NCBI RefSeq assembly: GCF_028858535.1
Contig: NZ_JAPMOU010000009.1
Location: forward strand, 62,001 to 126,000
DNA: 64,000 bases
Source of the DNA: Spartinivicinus poritis
Lineage (GTDB): Bacteria > Pseudomonadota > Gammaproteobacteria > Pseudomonadales > Zooshikellaceae
Direction: 5' to 3'
In this document: in pieces, positions 33,987 through 42,095 of the stretch
Layout: each line of letters opens with the position of its first letter
Position numbering within the stretch: position 1 is the stretch's first letter
Translations under genes and position numbers: made by a program
The notes under the pieces: model-generated
What the model was told of the DNA's origin: nothing
The model's input: only the letters and a program-made list of their open reading frames with translations
Databases searched by the model: none

Positions 33987-34223
33987 CTAGGCAGCATCTA
34001 CTGTAACACCTAATAATGCGTCGATTTTTTTCAGTATGGCATCAGACTGGCCAAACAACTCCTGTTGTCTATGTAATAGTTTTTTTATAATAGGGTCATC
34101 TTGATCAGCAGAGCCTTGTAGACTGATTACATTATTAATCGTATCAGTAATAATATGAAGCTGGTCATTAATATTACTTAATGTCTCATTTAATTGGCCT
34201 AAATGTTGGTCTACATTATTCAT
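33987..34223 (-). CDS. Unknown small coiled-coil protein
   Basis: 78 aa, not recognised. Helical heptads through most of its length (NVDQHLGQLNETLSNINDQL; ITDTINNVISL), no membrane segment. SD AAGGAT before ATG. Divergent from the ABC operon. Confidence 0.6.
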   Translation of the reverse strand: MNNVDQHLGQLNETLSNINDQLHIITDTINNVISLQGSADQDDPIIKKLLHRQQELFGQSDAILKKIDALLGVTVDAA

Positions 34224-34306
34224 TGAGTTATCCTTACATATTCTTGTGGTTCAATCCATTATAGCCAATACCCAAAAACAATAGATATTAAAGAGATAGG
34301 TCGTCA

Positions 34307-34978
34307 ATGGCTGTCATCGAACTAAAACAGGTGAGTCATTATATTCCTGTCAGTAATCAGTCTACCCCCTTGTTTACCAATATTAACCTAACGGTTCAGG
34401 CAGGAGAAATAATGATTTTGTTAGGCCAGAGCGGCTCTGGCAAAACCACTCTGCTTAATTTAATTGCAGGCCTTGAATTACCCCATCAAGGCGAGATTTA
34501 CCTGCACCAACAGCCTATGCATCACCAATCAGCAACGACTCGGGCCACGATTAGACGACAGCATATTGGTTTTGTCTATCAGCAATACAACTTATTACCA
34601 TCACTTACTGTGTTGGAAAATGTAATGCTGCCAGGACTATTAAACAAACAACGTCAGGTGGCTGAACGAGCCAGAGATTTATTACAGACAGTTGACATGG
34701 GCCAGCTACTCAACCGATTTCCCCATCAGCTCTCAGGCGGAGAACAACAACGGGTTGCCATTTGTCGTAGTTTAATTCATCAACCCAGCGTGTTGTTAGC
34801 AGATGAGCCCACCGGTAGTTTAGATAACACAACTGCTGCTAGGGTAATTGAACTTTTTTTTTCACAAGTCAATGCCAACCGGCAAACGGTATTACTTGCC
34901 ACCCATAATGAGCAACTCTGCCAATGGGCTAACCGAGTTGCAGTTATTCATTATGGACAGCTTTCATTCAAGTCATGA
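34307..34978 (+). CDS. ABC transporter ATPase of the LolD/MacB type
   Basis: 223 aa. Walker A LLGQSGSGKTT, Q-loop VYQQYNLLP, signature LSGGEQQR, Walker B VLLADEPTGSLD, H-loop ATHNE. This subfamily pairs with FtsX-fold permeases for mechanotransmission or lipoprotein/lipid export. It overlaps the permease start by 4 bp (ATGA). First of a three-gene operon. Confidence 0.93.
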   Translation: MAVIELKQVSHYIPVSNQSTPLFTNINLTVQAGEIMILLGQSGSGKTTLLNLIAGLELPHQGEIYLHQQPMHHQSATTRATIRRQHIGFVYQQYNLLPSLTVLENVMLPGLLNKQRQVAERARDLLQTVDMGQLLNRFPHQLSGGEQQRVAICRSLIHQPSVLLADEPTGSLDNTTAARVIELFFSQVNANRQTVLLATHNEQLCQWANRVAVIHYGQLSFKS

Positions 34979-37494
34979 GCTATTTGCTGTTTGTTGCCTT
35001 GCTTAGGCATTATCGTTTCCATCCTTGGCAATTATTTTTTATTTTAATCGGCATTAGTTCTGCTACCTGTTTACTGACAACTATTGACTTACTGATCAAA
35101 AATAGCCAGGAAAATTTTTCAATAGCAGCCAAACAACTAAGTGGCCCTGCTACCCACCATATTACCTCTACAACAGGCTGGTTGTCAGAGCAGCTTTATA
35201 CAGAACTCACCCAACGGTTTTCGGTAACTGCCAGCCCGGTTATTCAAGCTTCCGTCAAGCTAGCAAAAAACGGCGAGTTATATACGTTATTAGCCGTAGA
35301 CTTGTTTAAGGCTGTGCACTTTCAATCCTATGCCACGAACTCGCAAACCCATAGTACAACGGCTTTTCTATTGGATTTTATTCAGTCATCCCCCCCTGCT
35401 GTCATCATTGCTCAACAGCATATTAACCAACACCACTGGCAAATAGGTGATCAGCTAACGTTGTTTACCGAAAATAATCAATTCCCCGTGACATTAATAG
35501 CTGCTTTTAACCAAGAGGTTAGTGAACTATTTGACCATTTATTAGTAATGGATATTGGCCAGGCACAACAGCTGTTAAATGTACCTGGCAAACTGAGTCG
35601 AATTGATTTAACTATTCATCAAACTGAGCAGCTTAATGCAATTCGACAGTGGCTTCCCTCCTCTTACCAGTTAGCAGCAAGCAATGAAATAACCTCTCAA
35701 TTAGGGCAAATGAGTGAAGCATTAAGTATTAATTTATCAGCTTTAGCTTTATTAGTAGTGACCACTGGATTTTTTATTGTGTTTAATACCGTCCGCTTTG
35801 CACTACTCCAACGCCACCAATTACTCACCCAACTAACACAGCTGGGGATTACCACTCAACAAAAAACCCTCTTTCTACTATTAGAGGTCGTTTGCATTGC
35901 CGTCATTGCAACCCTGTTAGGCATCCTGTCAGGTATTTTGATCAGTAGTGAAATACAACAAATAGCACAACAAACCACCAGTAATCTTTATGGCATAACC
36001 CCTGTTATATTATTTCATGTGCCCGCACCCACTTTAATAAAAGCAGTCACTATTGGTATATTTGGGCCCTTAGCTGTCATCAGTGTTGACTGTTGGCAAG
36101 CCAGTCGCTATTCCACCCAACATCCCCGATTACAGTGGCAACCAAGCCAGTTACTGGGGTTTGTCTTGCTAGGGGGAATTACCTTGACTGTCAGTATTTG
36201 CGTGTTTTATTTCACCACTGGGCTCACTCACTGTTTTATTGCCATTGGTGGTTTACTGCTTGGCTATGCAGCCTGGCTACCCGTGGTTAATTGGTTAACG
36301 GCTCAGTTGGCTAGCAAAATAAAACCCTGGCCTGCTCAACTAAAAGGCATTTTATGGCAATATTTTTGGCAGGATAATCAACGACACAGCATAACCACTA
36401 GCATTGCTATGATGGCGCTGGTCATCGCACTGGCCACAGCGATTGGTATTGGCATTATGATTGACAGCTTTCGACTGACAGTCGCTAATTGGCTTGAGCA
36501 TCGTCTATCTGCACATATTTACTTAAAACAAGAAGTATGGGGGCAGCAGCCGGTCAAACCGTTACCTGACAAATTATTACAGCGAATAACTAAACATCCA
36601 GCTATTGCCCACATTGCTCATTTCCAGTCCAGGCAAGTCAACAGTCAAGACCAGCTCTTTCGCTTAACCAGTAGTAATGCCCCTCCACCCATGCAGCAAG
36701 GGTATTTATTTACAGGCGGCAACCCCAACCAAATTTGGCAGAATTGGCAACAACCCAACCAACTGCTGATTAGCGAACCGTTAGCTCATCGATTAAACTT
36801 AAAACAACATAGCCAGCTGGCAATTAATACACCTAACGGTATCCAAACGTTTCGAGTAGCCGGTATTTATTATGACTACGCCAGTGAGTATGGCCGAGCG
36901 TTAATCAGTAAAACAAATTATCAGCGTTACTGGCCTGTCTTACCTATCACATCAATTGCCGTCTATTTAATTAACCCTGCACAGCAACAAGCCATTATTC
37001 AATTAATTAATCAGCTTGCAGTAGATGAAAATAATAATTCTCTTAATTTAGCAATAACCACTCCAGAACAACTTAAACAGCGCTCGTTGGCTATTTTTGA
37101 CCAAACTTTTTTAGTCACCAATGGCCTGCGAACCATTGCTATTATCATTGCAGCCATCGGCATGGCCAGCACCTTAATGGCATTGCAACTCAGCCGAGCC
37201 AATGAAGTGACTCTGCTGCATCAATTAGGTTTTACCCACTGGCAGATTAATTGTTTTCAAGTCAGTCAAATGCTGTGGTTTGGCTGCTTATGTTGTTTGC
37301 TTGCCTTACCGGTGGGTTATTGGCTATCCCATTGGTTAATTACCGGGGTGAATATACGAGCCTTTGGTTGGAGTATGCCTTTGTTATTTCGCTGGGCAAC
37401 CTCACTATCCACACTGGGTTTTACATTAGCTGCAATAGGCGTTGCCTGCCTTTACCCACTCCTTCGCCCACCACAATCAATTATAAAATCATGA
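34975..37494 (+). CDS. FtsX-like ABC permease
   Basis: 839 aa with about ten membrane segments: one near the N-terminus, blocks at about 250-450 and 480-500, and three at the end, with large periplasmic loops between. This is the double FtsX arrangement seen in AttE/AttF- or LolCE-like permeases. It overlaps the downstream lipocalin gene (ATGA). Together the operon resembles an attEFGH-type export system, where the lipocalin-like partner follows the permease. Confidence 0.88.
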   Translation: MSYLLFVALLRHYRFHPWQLFFILIGISSATCLLTTIDLLIKNSQENFSIAAKQLSGPATHHITSTTGWLSEQLYTELTQRFSVTASPVIQASVKLAKNGELYTLLAVDLFKAVHFQSYATNSQTHSTTAFLLDFIQSSPPAVIIAQQHINQHHWQIGDQLTLFTENNQFPVTLIAAFNQEVSELFDHLLVMDIGQAQQLLNVPGKLSRIDLTIHQTEQLNAIRQWLPSSYQLAASNEITSQLGQMSEALSINLSALALLVVTTGFFIVFNTVRFALLQRHQLLTQLTQLGITTQQKTLFLLLEVVCIAVIATLLGILSGILISSEIQQIAQQTTSNLYGITPVILFHVPAPTLIKAVTIGIFGPLAVISVDCWQASRYSTQHPRLQWQPSQLLGFVLLGGITLTVSICVFYFTTGLTHCFIAIGGLLLGYAAWLPVVNWLTAQLASKIKPWPAQLKGILWQYFWQDNQRHSITTSIAMMALVIALATAIGIGIMIDSFRLTVANWLEHRLSAHIYLKQEVWGQQPVKPLPDKLLQRITKHPAIAHIAHFQSRQVNSQDQLFRLTSSNAPPPMQQGYLFTGGNPNQIWQNWQQPNQLLISEPLAHRLNLKQHSQLAINTPNGIQTFRVAGIYYDYASEYGRALISKTNYQRYWPVLPITSIAVYLINPAQQQAIIQLINQLAVDENNNSLNLAITTPEQLKQRSLAIFDQTFLVTNGLRTIAIIIAAIGMASTLMALQLSRANEVTLLHQLGFTHWQINCFQVSQMLWFGCLCCLLALPVGYWLSHWLITGVNIRAFGWSMPLLFRWATSLSTLGFTLAAIGVACLYPLLRPPQSIIKS

Positions 37495-38654
37495 GTCAGC
37501 GAACACTCATCACTTTAGGTACGATTATTACAGGCACTTGCCTATTTGGCTGGCTGTTTATCAACACTGGGGGGGTACTCAACTCGACAAAACCCTTCAC
37601 AGCGCAGCATACCACTAAAAATAATCCAGTTACTTTACAACAGTTGTTGGGTACGCAGAAAAACAGCCCATTTAAACAAGCAACCCAACCGATTGCCTTT
37701 CTTTTTCCTCGCGACCATGGCCCCCACTTTGCCTATCGTACTGAATGGTGGTATCTGACTGGTCACTTATTTGATCGTAATCAACAGCATTATGGCTTTC
37801 AATTTACTTTATTTCGTTTTGCCAGCCAGCCCTCTTCAACTGCTGCTAACCCCTGGTTGGTACCTCAGTTTTATATGGCCCACCTGGCTTTGAGTAATAC
37901 TCAACAACAAACCCATCGCAGTGCTGCCAAGTTCAGCCGCCAAGGGCCTGGGCTGGCAGGTGTTACATCCCCTCCCCTGCAAGCCTGGTTAGAAAACTGG
38001 CAACTACAATCAACCACAGCAGAGTCACTTTTTCCCGCCAAATTAACAGCCCAGGCACCAGCGCAACACATCGGTTTAGCGCTCACCATCGACAAGCTTA
38101 AGTCCTGGGTTTTACAAGGCAACCAAGGGCTGAGTCAAAAAAGCACTACCCAGGGTAACGCCTCTTATTATTACTCTTACCCTCGCTTAAATGTTGTTGG
38201 CTCCATTCAGTGGGATCAACAGCAAATACCTGTTACTGGACAGGCTTGGTTTGATCATGAATGGGCTACTAGTGCCCTTGATCATTACCAAACCGGTTGG
38301 GATTGGTTTTCCTTACAACTGGAAAACCAACAAGAGTTGATGATTTATCGGATTCGCAGCCAGCCAGGCTACCCAGAAACGCTATTTGCCGGCCTTATTC
38401 AAGCTGACCAAACCGTTATTCAGCTAACCCCCAACCAAGTGACAATCAAAGCCACTCAATACCAACAAACAATTGACCATAAACAGTGGCCGGTAGCATG
38501 GCAAATTACCCTTCCTGACTATCATTTATCACTGACACTGACTCCAACCCAACCTAATCAGTTTATTAAACATTTATTCACTTACTGGGAGGGCGCTGTA
38601 AAAATAACCGGTAGTCATCAAGGCTGGGGATTTGTCGAGCTCACGGGTTATTAA
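37491..38654 (+). CDS. CrtC/AttH lipocalin-like protein
   Basis: 387 aa from ATG 37491; the frame upstream of this is only a shadow inside the permease gene. N-terminal membrane anchor or signal (LITLGTIITGTCLFGWLFI). Then FRTEWWYLTGH-type motif (here YRTEWWYLTGHLFD) and GQAWFDHEWATSALDHYQTG, typical of the carotenoid-hydratase/AttH family. Acts in the periplasm, likely on or with a lipid handled by the ABC pair upstream. Confidence 0.9.
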   Translation: MSQRTLITLGTIITGTCLFGWLFINTGGVLNSTKPFTAQHTTKNNPVTLQQLLGTQKNSPFKQATQPIAFLFPRDHGPHFAYRTEWWYLTGHLFDRNQQHYGFQFTLFRFASQPSSTAANPWLVPQFYMAHLALSNTQQQTHRSAAKFSRQGPGLAGVTSPPLQAWLENWQLQSTTAESLFPAKLTAQAPAQHIGLALTIDKLKSWVLQGNQGLSQKSTTQGNASYYYSYPRLNVVGSIQWDQQQIPVTGQAWFDHEWATSALDHYQTGWDWFSLQLENQQELMIYRIRSQPGYPETLFAGLIQADQTVIQLTPNQVTIKATQYQQTIDHKQWPVAWQITLPDYHLSLTLTPTQPNQFIKHLFTYWEGAVKITGSHQGWGFVELTGY

Positions 38655-38684
38655 TCAAGTGCTGTATTTAAAATGTGCATCACC

Positions 38685-38851
38685 AGCTAGTGGTCCATGC
38701 GCAAAATTAAGGTAACAACTTCTTCTCCATTTATCTTCTGGCTGTGTTACTTTTTCTTGACGTAGACCCACTATGCCTGCAAAAAAGCGCCTTACCAGAA
38801 AATAAATGGCTTTGAAGACTGTTACCCAACTTTACGCATGAACCACTAGCT
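38685..38851. mobile_element. MITE-like element with about 30-bp terminal inverted repeats
   Basis: Left end AGCTAGTGGTCCATGCGCAA continues to GGTAACA. The right end, read on the other strand, is AGCTAGTGGTTCATGCGTAA continuing to GGTAACA. 167 bp, no ORF. Related sequences lie at 50736-50855. Confidence 0.75.
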
Positions 38852-39035
38852 AATCAGTGCATACTTACAGAAAACAATTATTAATGATAGCCTAAAGTAT
38901 ACACAAGGTCAGGTATAGACATTTGTATAATATACAACTAATGCAGCATGAGGCAGTTTAGCTAGTTTTTTTTTAACAAACAAGGTAGTATTTTTGTGCT
39001 TATTAAACAAGGATGGCAGTGTTCAAAAAATCGCC

Positions 39036-39674
39036 ATGACGAAAACAACGCTAGCGCAAAATATAAAGTTTTTATTAAAAGAAAATGGTTTATCGGAACA
39101 AGATATTCAACAACAAACCGGGGTGAAACAAACCACCATCTACCAACTTGTCAATGGTGATGTTGCCAGCACAAAGAAATCAACGGTTAGTATTCTGTCC
39201 AACTTTTTTGGTGTTGAAGTATGGGAACTCACCGAAGTCGATTTAAGCCAAAAAAAATACCATAACAGCGAAATAGAGTATATAGAGAGTAAAGCACTTT
39301 ATGCTGTGCCAGTACTAGAATGGCAAGATATTGTTCATTTTAAACGATTTCCTATTGGTTACTGGTATCAGCACCGTCCCACCACTTGTGCCTCACGAAA
39401 AATCGGCCAAGGCTTTGCCTTAACAATCGACTCTCAAAATTACCTACCTTATTTTAACCCAGGGGTCACCCTGATATTTAGTGGTAATCGCCCCCCTGAA
39501 CAAGACAATATTGTGCTAGCCGTGACAGATAAACCGCAACCGACGTTAGTTAAATGTAAAAATTTTTCTGATGGGCTGATTTATCTACAATCGCTTAACG
39601 ATGCGAATAACACCATGCTTTACTCAAAAACCTACAGCATCCAAGGAGTGCTCATTGAAGAAAGGTATTCGTGA
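39036..39674 (+). CDS. XRE-type HTH regulator with S24-like C-terminal domain
   Basis: 212 aa from ATG 39036; GTG 38994 would add 14 residues. HTH: LSEQDIQQQTGVKQTTIYQL. C-terminal part (FALTIDSQNYLPYFNPGVTL, then DNIVLAVTDKPQPTLVKCKN) has the LexA/CI S24 fold, with Lys in VKCK, but the expected Ser position reads as Ser-Gln-Asn rather than the usual D-S-M/PM context. The downstream transporter starts inside its last codons. Confidence 0.78.
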   Translation: MTKTTLAQNIKFLLKENGLSEQDIQQQTGVKQTTIYQLVNGDVASTKKSTVSILSNFFGVEVWELTEVDLSQKKYHNSEIEYIESKALYAVPVLEWQDIVHFKRFPIGYWYQHRPTTCASRKIGQGFALTIDSQNYLPYFNPGVTLIFSGNRPPEQDNIVLAVTDKPQPTLVKCKNFSDGLIYLQSLNDANNTMLYSKTYSIQGVLIEERYS

Positions 39675-40596
39675 CGAGGATAAAACCACTCATAAATATG
39701 CTTTACATGGGTTTGACAGTATTGAAGGGAAGGTCATTCTTACTGTAACAGGCATAGGTAAACGGCTAGCCATTCCTATTGAGCTGTTTTTTACTGATGA
39801 AATGATGGACAGTGTATCAGAGCGAGACTTCAAGCTCATCTGTATGCATTACTACAAAAAAACCAACACCTCGATTTTATTTGATAAAAAAGAGCGCAGC
39901 GAACGCTCTTGGACAGCTTATGCCATCATGATCAGCATTTTAAGTGCTATCTTGATCAGCAGTAATTTCTCAGGCCTTAAGCCTATTAACTTATTAGGTA
40001 CTGAACTGGTTATTCCCATCGCCCTACTGTTTTATCCTATTACCTATATTATTAATGATGTGATTAATGAATTTTACGGCCTGAGGATGGCTCGTAAAGG
40101 TATTCAAATTGCTTTTTTATCCAACATCTTTTTTTGTGCTGTTATTTTTGCAGCTTTGCAAATCTCCCCTATCAACCACTGGCCGCTTGATGACAGCTTT
40201 AACTTGATCGGTACTGAGTTACTCAGTGTGTTTTTTGCCTCTATGATTGCTTACTTAGTCAGCGAGAACCTAAATGCGGTAATTCTGTCAAAAATCCGTA
40301 GTCTTACCAACAGCCGCTGGTTATACTTACGAGTATTGGGAAGTACGCTACCAAGCACCATCATTGATAGTTTGTTATTTTGTACTATTGCTTTCTGGCA
40401 CACCCTTGGGCCAGAAATTGTGCTTGTTATGATCACCTCACAAATCATCGTGAAGTCAATTTATGCTTTAATTAGCGTTCCCATGACTTATGCTGCCCAT
40501 GCATTGATGAGACAATTCATTGTAACTGAAGACAGTAAACAAAAGGATCAGAATGAATACACCACTAGACAACACACCCTTAGGGAAGTCAGTTAA
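39655..40596 (+). CDS. YhhQ-type queuosine precursor transporter (VUT family)
   Basis: 313 aa from TTG 39655, chosen because AAGGAG lies 6 bp upstream and it overlaps the regulator by 20 bp. An unusual N-terminal cytoplasmic part of about 90 residues precedes six membrane segments (YAIMISILSAILISSNF; IPIALLFYPITYIINDVINE; FYGLRMARKGIQ). YhhQ imports preQ0/preQ1. The QueF gene starts within its end, supporting the queuosine role. Confidence 0.88.
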   Translation: MKKGIRDEDKTTHKYALHGFDSIEGKVILTVTGIGKRLAIPIELFFTDEMMDSVSERDFKLICMHYYKKTNTSILFDKKERSERSWTAYAIMISILSAILISSNFSGLKPINLLGTELVIPIALLFYPITYIINDVINEFYGLRMARKGIQIAFLSNIFFCAVIFAALQISPINHWPLDDSFNLIGTELLSVFFASMIAYLVSENLNAVILSKIRSLTNSRWLYLRVLGSTLPSTIIDSLLFCTIAFWHTLGPEIVLVMITSQIIVKSIYALISVPMTYAAHALMRQFIVTEDSKQKDQNEYTTRQHTLREVS

Positions 40597-41380
40597 ATAC
40601 GAATTCAGCTATAACCCTGAATTGCTGGAAGGTGTGCCCCGCAGCCTCAACCGGGAGCCTATTGGTCTTTACCCAGAAAGCCTACCTTTTTCAGGGGTAG
40701 ATGTGTGGAATTTATACGAATTATCCTGGCTCACCCCCTCCGGTAAACCAGCCATTGCCGTTGGTGAAACCTTTGTTGATGCAACAACGACCAATATTAT
40801 TGAGTCCAAATCATTCAAGCTGTATTTAAACAGTTTTAATCAAACCCATTTTGACAATATTGAAACCGTTCAGGCCACGCTTATCAAAGATTTAAGCCAA
40901 ATTGCCAATGGTGAAGTCAAAGTAAATTTATGGCATCAGCATAACGCCACCATTGGCAATTTACCTGGCGAATGCATTGACGAAGAGGATGTCTCTACCG
41001 ATTGCTATGAAATTGACTCAACCTTATTAACGGATGCAGCCGACCCACAACAGCCTGTTGAAGAAATCTTACACTCTCACTTATTAAAATCCAACTGCCT
41101 GGTCACCGGCCAACCCGACTGGGGTAGTGTAATGGTAAAATATGCTGGCGCTAAAATTAATCGGGCCGCCTTATTAAAATATATTATTTCTTTCCGCCAA
41201 CATAATGAGTTTCACGAGCAATGTGTCGAGCGAATTTTTACCGATATTCAACGCTATTGCCAACCAGACAAACTCACCGTTTATGCTCGTTACACACGCC
41301 GTGGTGGTCTGGACATTAATCCCTTCCGCAGTAATTTTGAAAGTGCACCACCAGCCAATGTACGACTGTTGAGGCAGTAG
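40553..41380 (+). CDS. queF: 7-cyano-7-deazaguanine reductase QueF
   Basis: 275 aa, the two-module (type II) form. It reduces preQ0 to preQ1 with NADPH in queuosine synthesis. Visible: IESKSFKLYLNSFNQT in the first module and NCLVTGQPDWGSVMVKYAG with the catalytic Cys in the second, then FHEQCVERIFTDI and YARYTRRGGLDINPFRS. AAGGA before ATG inside the transporter gene. Coupled with YhhQ import. Confidence 0.96.
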   Translation: MNTPLDNTPLGKSVKYEFSYNPELLEGVPRSLNREPIGLYPESLPFSGVDVWNLYELSWLTPSGKPAIAVGETFVDATTTNIIESKSFKLYLNSFNQTHFDNIETVQATLIKDLSQIANGEVKVNLWHQHNATIGNLPGECIDEEDVSTDCYEIDSTLLTDAADPQQPVEEILHSHLLKSNCLVTGQPDWGSVMVKYAGAKINRAALLKYIISFRQHNEFHEQCVERIFTDIQRYCQPDKLTVYARYTRRGGLDINPFRSNFESAPPANVRLLRQ

Positions 41381-41426
41381 GGCTTTCATTTAACCTTTAC
41401 ACACTCTGCCCTAGTAGAAGGTGTCG

Positions 41427-41495
41427 CGCATGGGTGTAAAAATAACTTTAGTGCCTGACAGGAAATAACAACACACTATTTTTTCACTCATGGCG
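41427..41495. repeat. Imperfect inverted repeat in the 302-bp gap after queF
   Basis: CGCATGGGTGTAAAAATA (41427-41444) faces TATTTTTTCACTCATGGCG (41477-41495). It is 69 bp in all. It may be a small relative of the MITE family, sharing the CATG-G-TAAAA word. Confidence 0.5.
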
Positions 41496-41682
41496 GGCAA
41501 GTCTGCTGTTGTAATAATAAAATGGGCTATTGGAGATGTTTAATCGCGGCTTGAAAAAACATAAAAACCGTTTTTAACTAATTTTCCTGAATTGTTCATT
41601 CATAATATACAGCCCCCATCATGAACCATTTTTATGTATAAAATGCAAGCCGTATATATTCACAACTCTGAGTTATCAGCAT

Positions 41683-41850
41683 TTAAGCCAGTTCAATCAT
41701 CTCAAAATCCGCCTTGGCTGCGCCGCAGTCAGGGCAAAGCCAGTCCTCTGGAATATCCTCCCACTGAGTACCTGGTGGTATCCCCTCCTCTGGTAAGCCT
41801 AACGCTTCATCATAGATAAAGCCGCAAACAATACATTGCCACTTACGCAT
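41683..41850 (-). CDS. Rubredoxin
   Basis: 55 aa from ATG 41850. Two Cys pairs [13 protein letters not shown] and [13 protein letters not shown] bind one Fe, with the usual middle [15 protein letters not shown]. Small cytoplasmic electron carrier, often for alkane hydroxylase or oxidative-stress enzymes. Single gene. Confidence 0.97.
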   Translation of the reverse strand: MRKWQCIVCGFIYDEALGLPEEGIPPGTQWEDIPEDWLCPDCGAAKADFEMIELA

Positions 41851-42095
41851 ACCGCCCCCTTCATCCAATTATTCCCTATTAAGCCCATATTTCTTTTAAA
41901 TTAACTCAACCGTCAGCTTTAAAGTGTGGCTTAGCTACTTTATCAAAAAGTGTAGCAGCACACTGACTAGCCTAAGCCTAATCCCATCATTGCAAATGAT
42001 AATAATTCTCGACTGTTTTTAGCATACTTTCTCATTCAGCCGTCTTACTTTATGACGTATTTATTACCAAACAACACTTTTTTATACGACAACAA

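Noticed and set aside
37251-37490. Longer start for the lipocalin-like gene
   Set aside because: This stretch lies inside the permease gene in another frame. ATG 37491 overlaps the permease stop and starts a proper membrane anchor.
38994-39035. GTG start for the HTH/S24-like regulator
   Set aside because: Adds 14 residues before the HTH domain without a good SD. ATG 39036 fits the family better.
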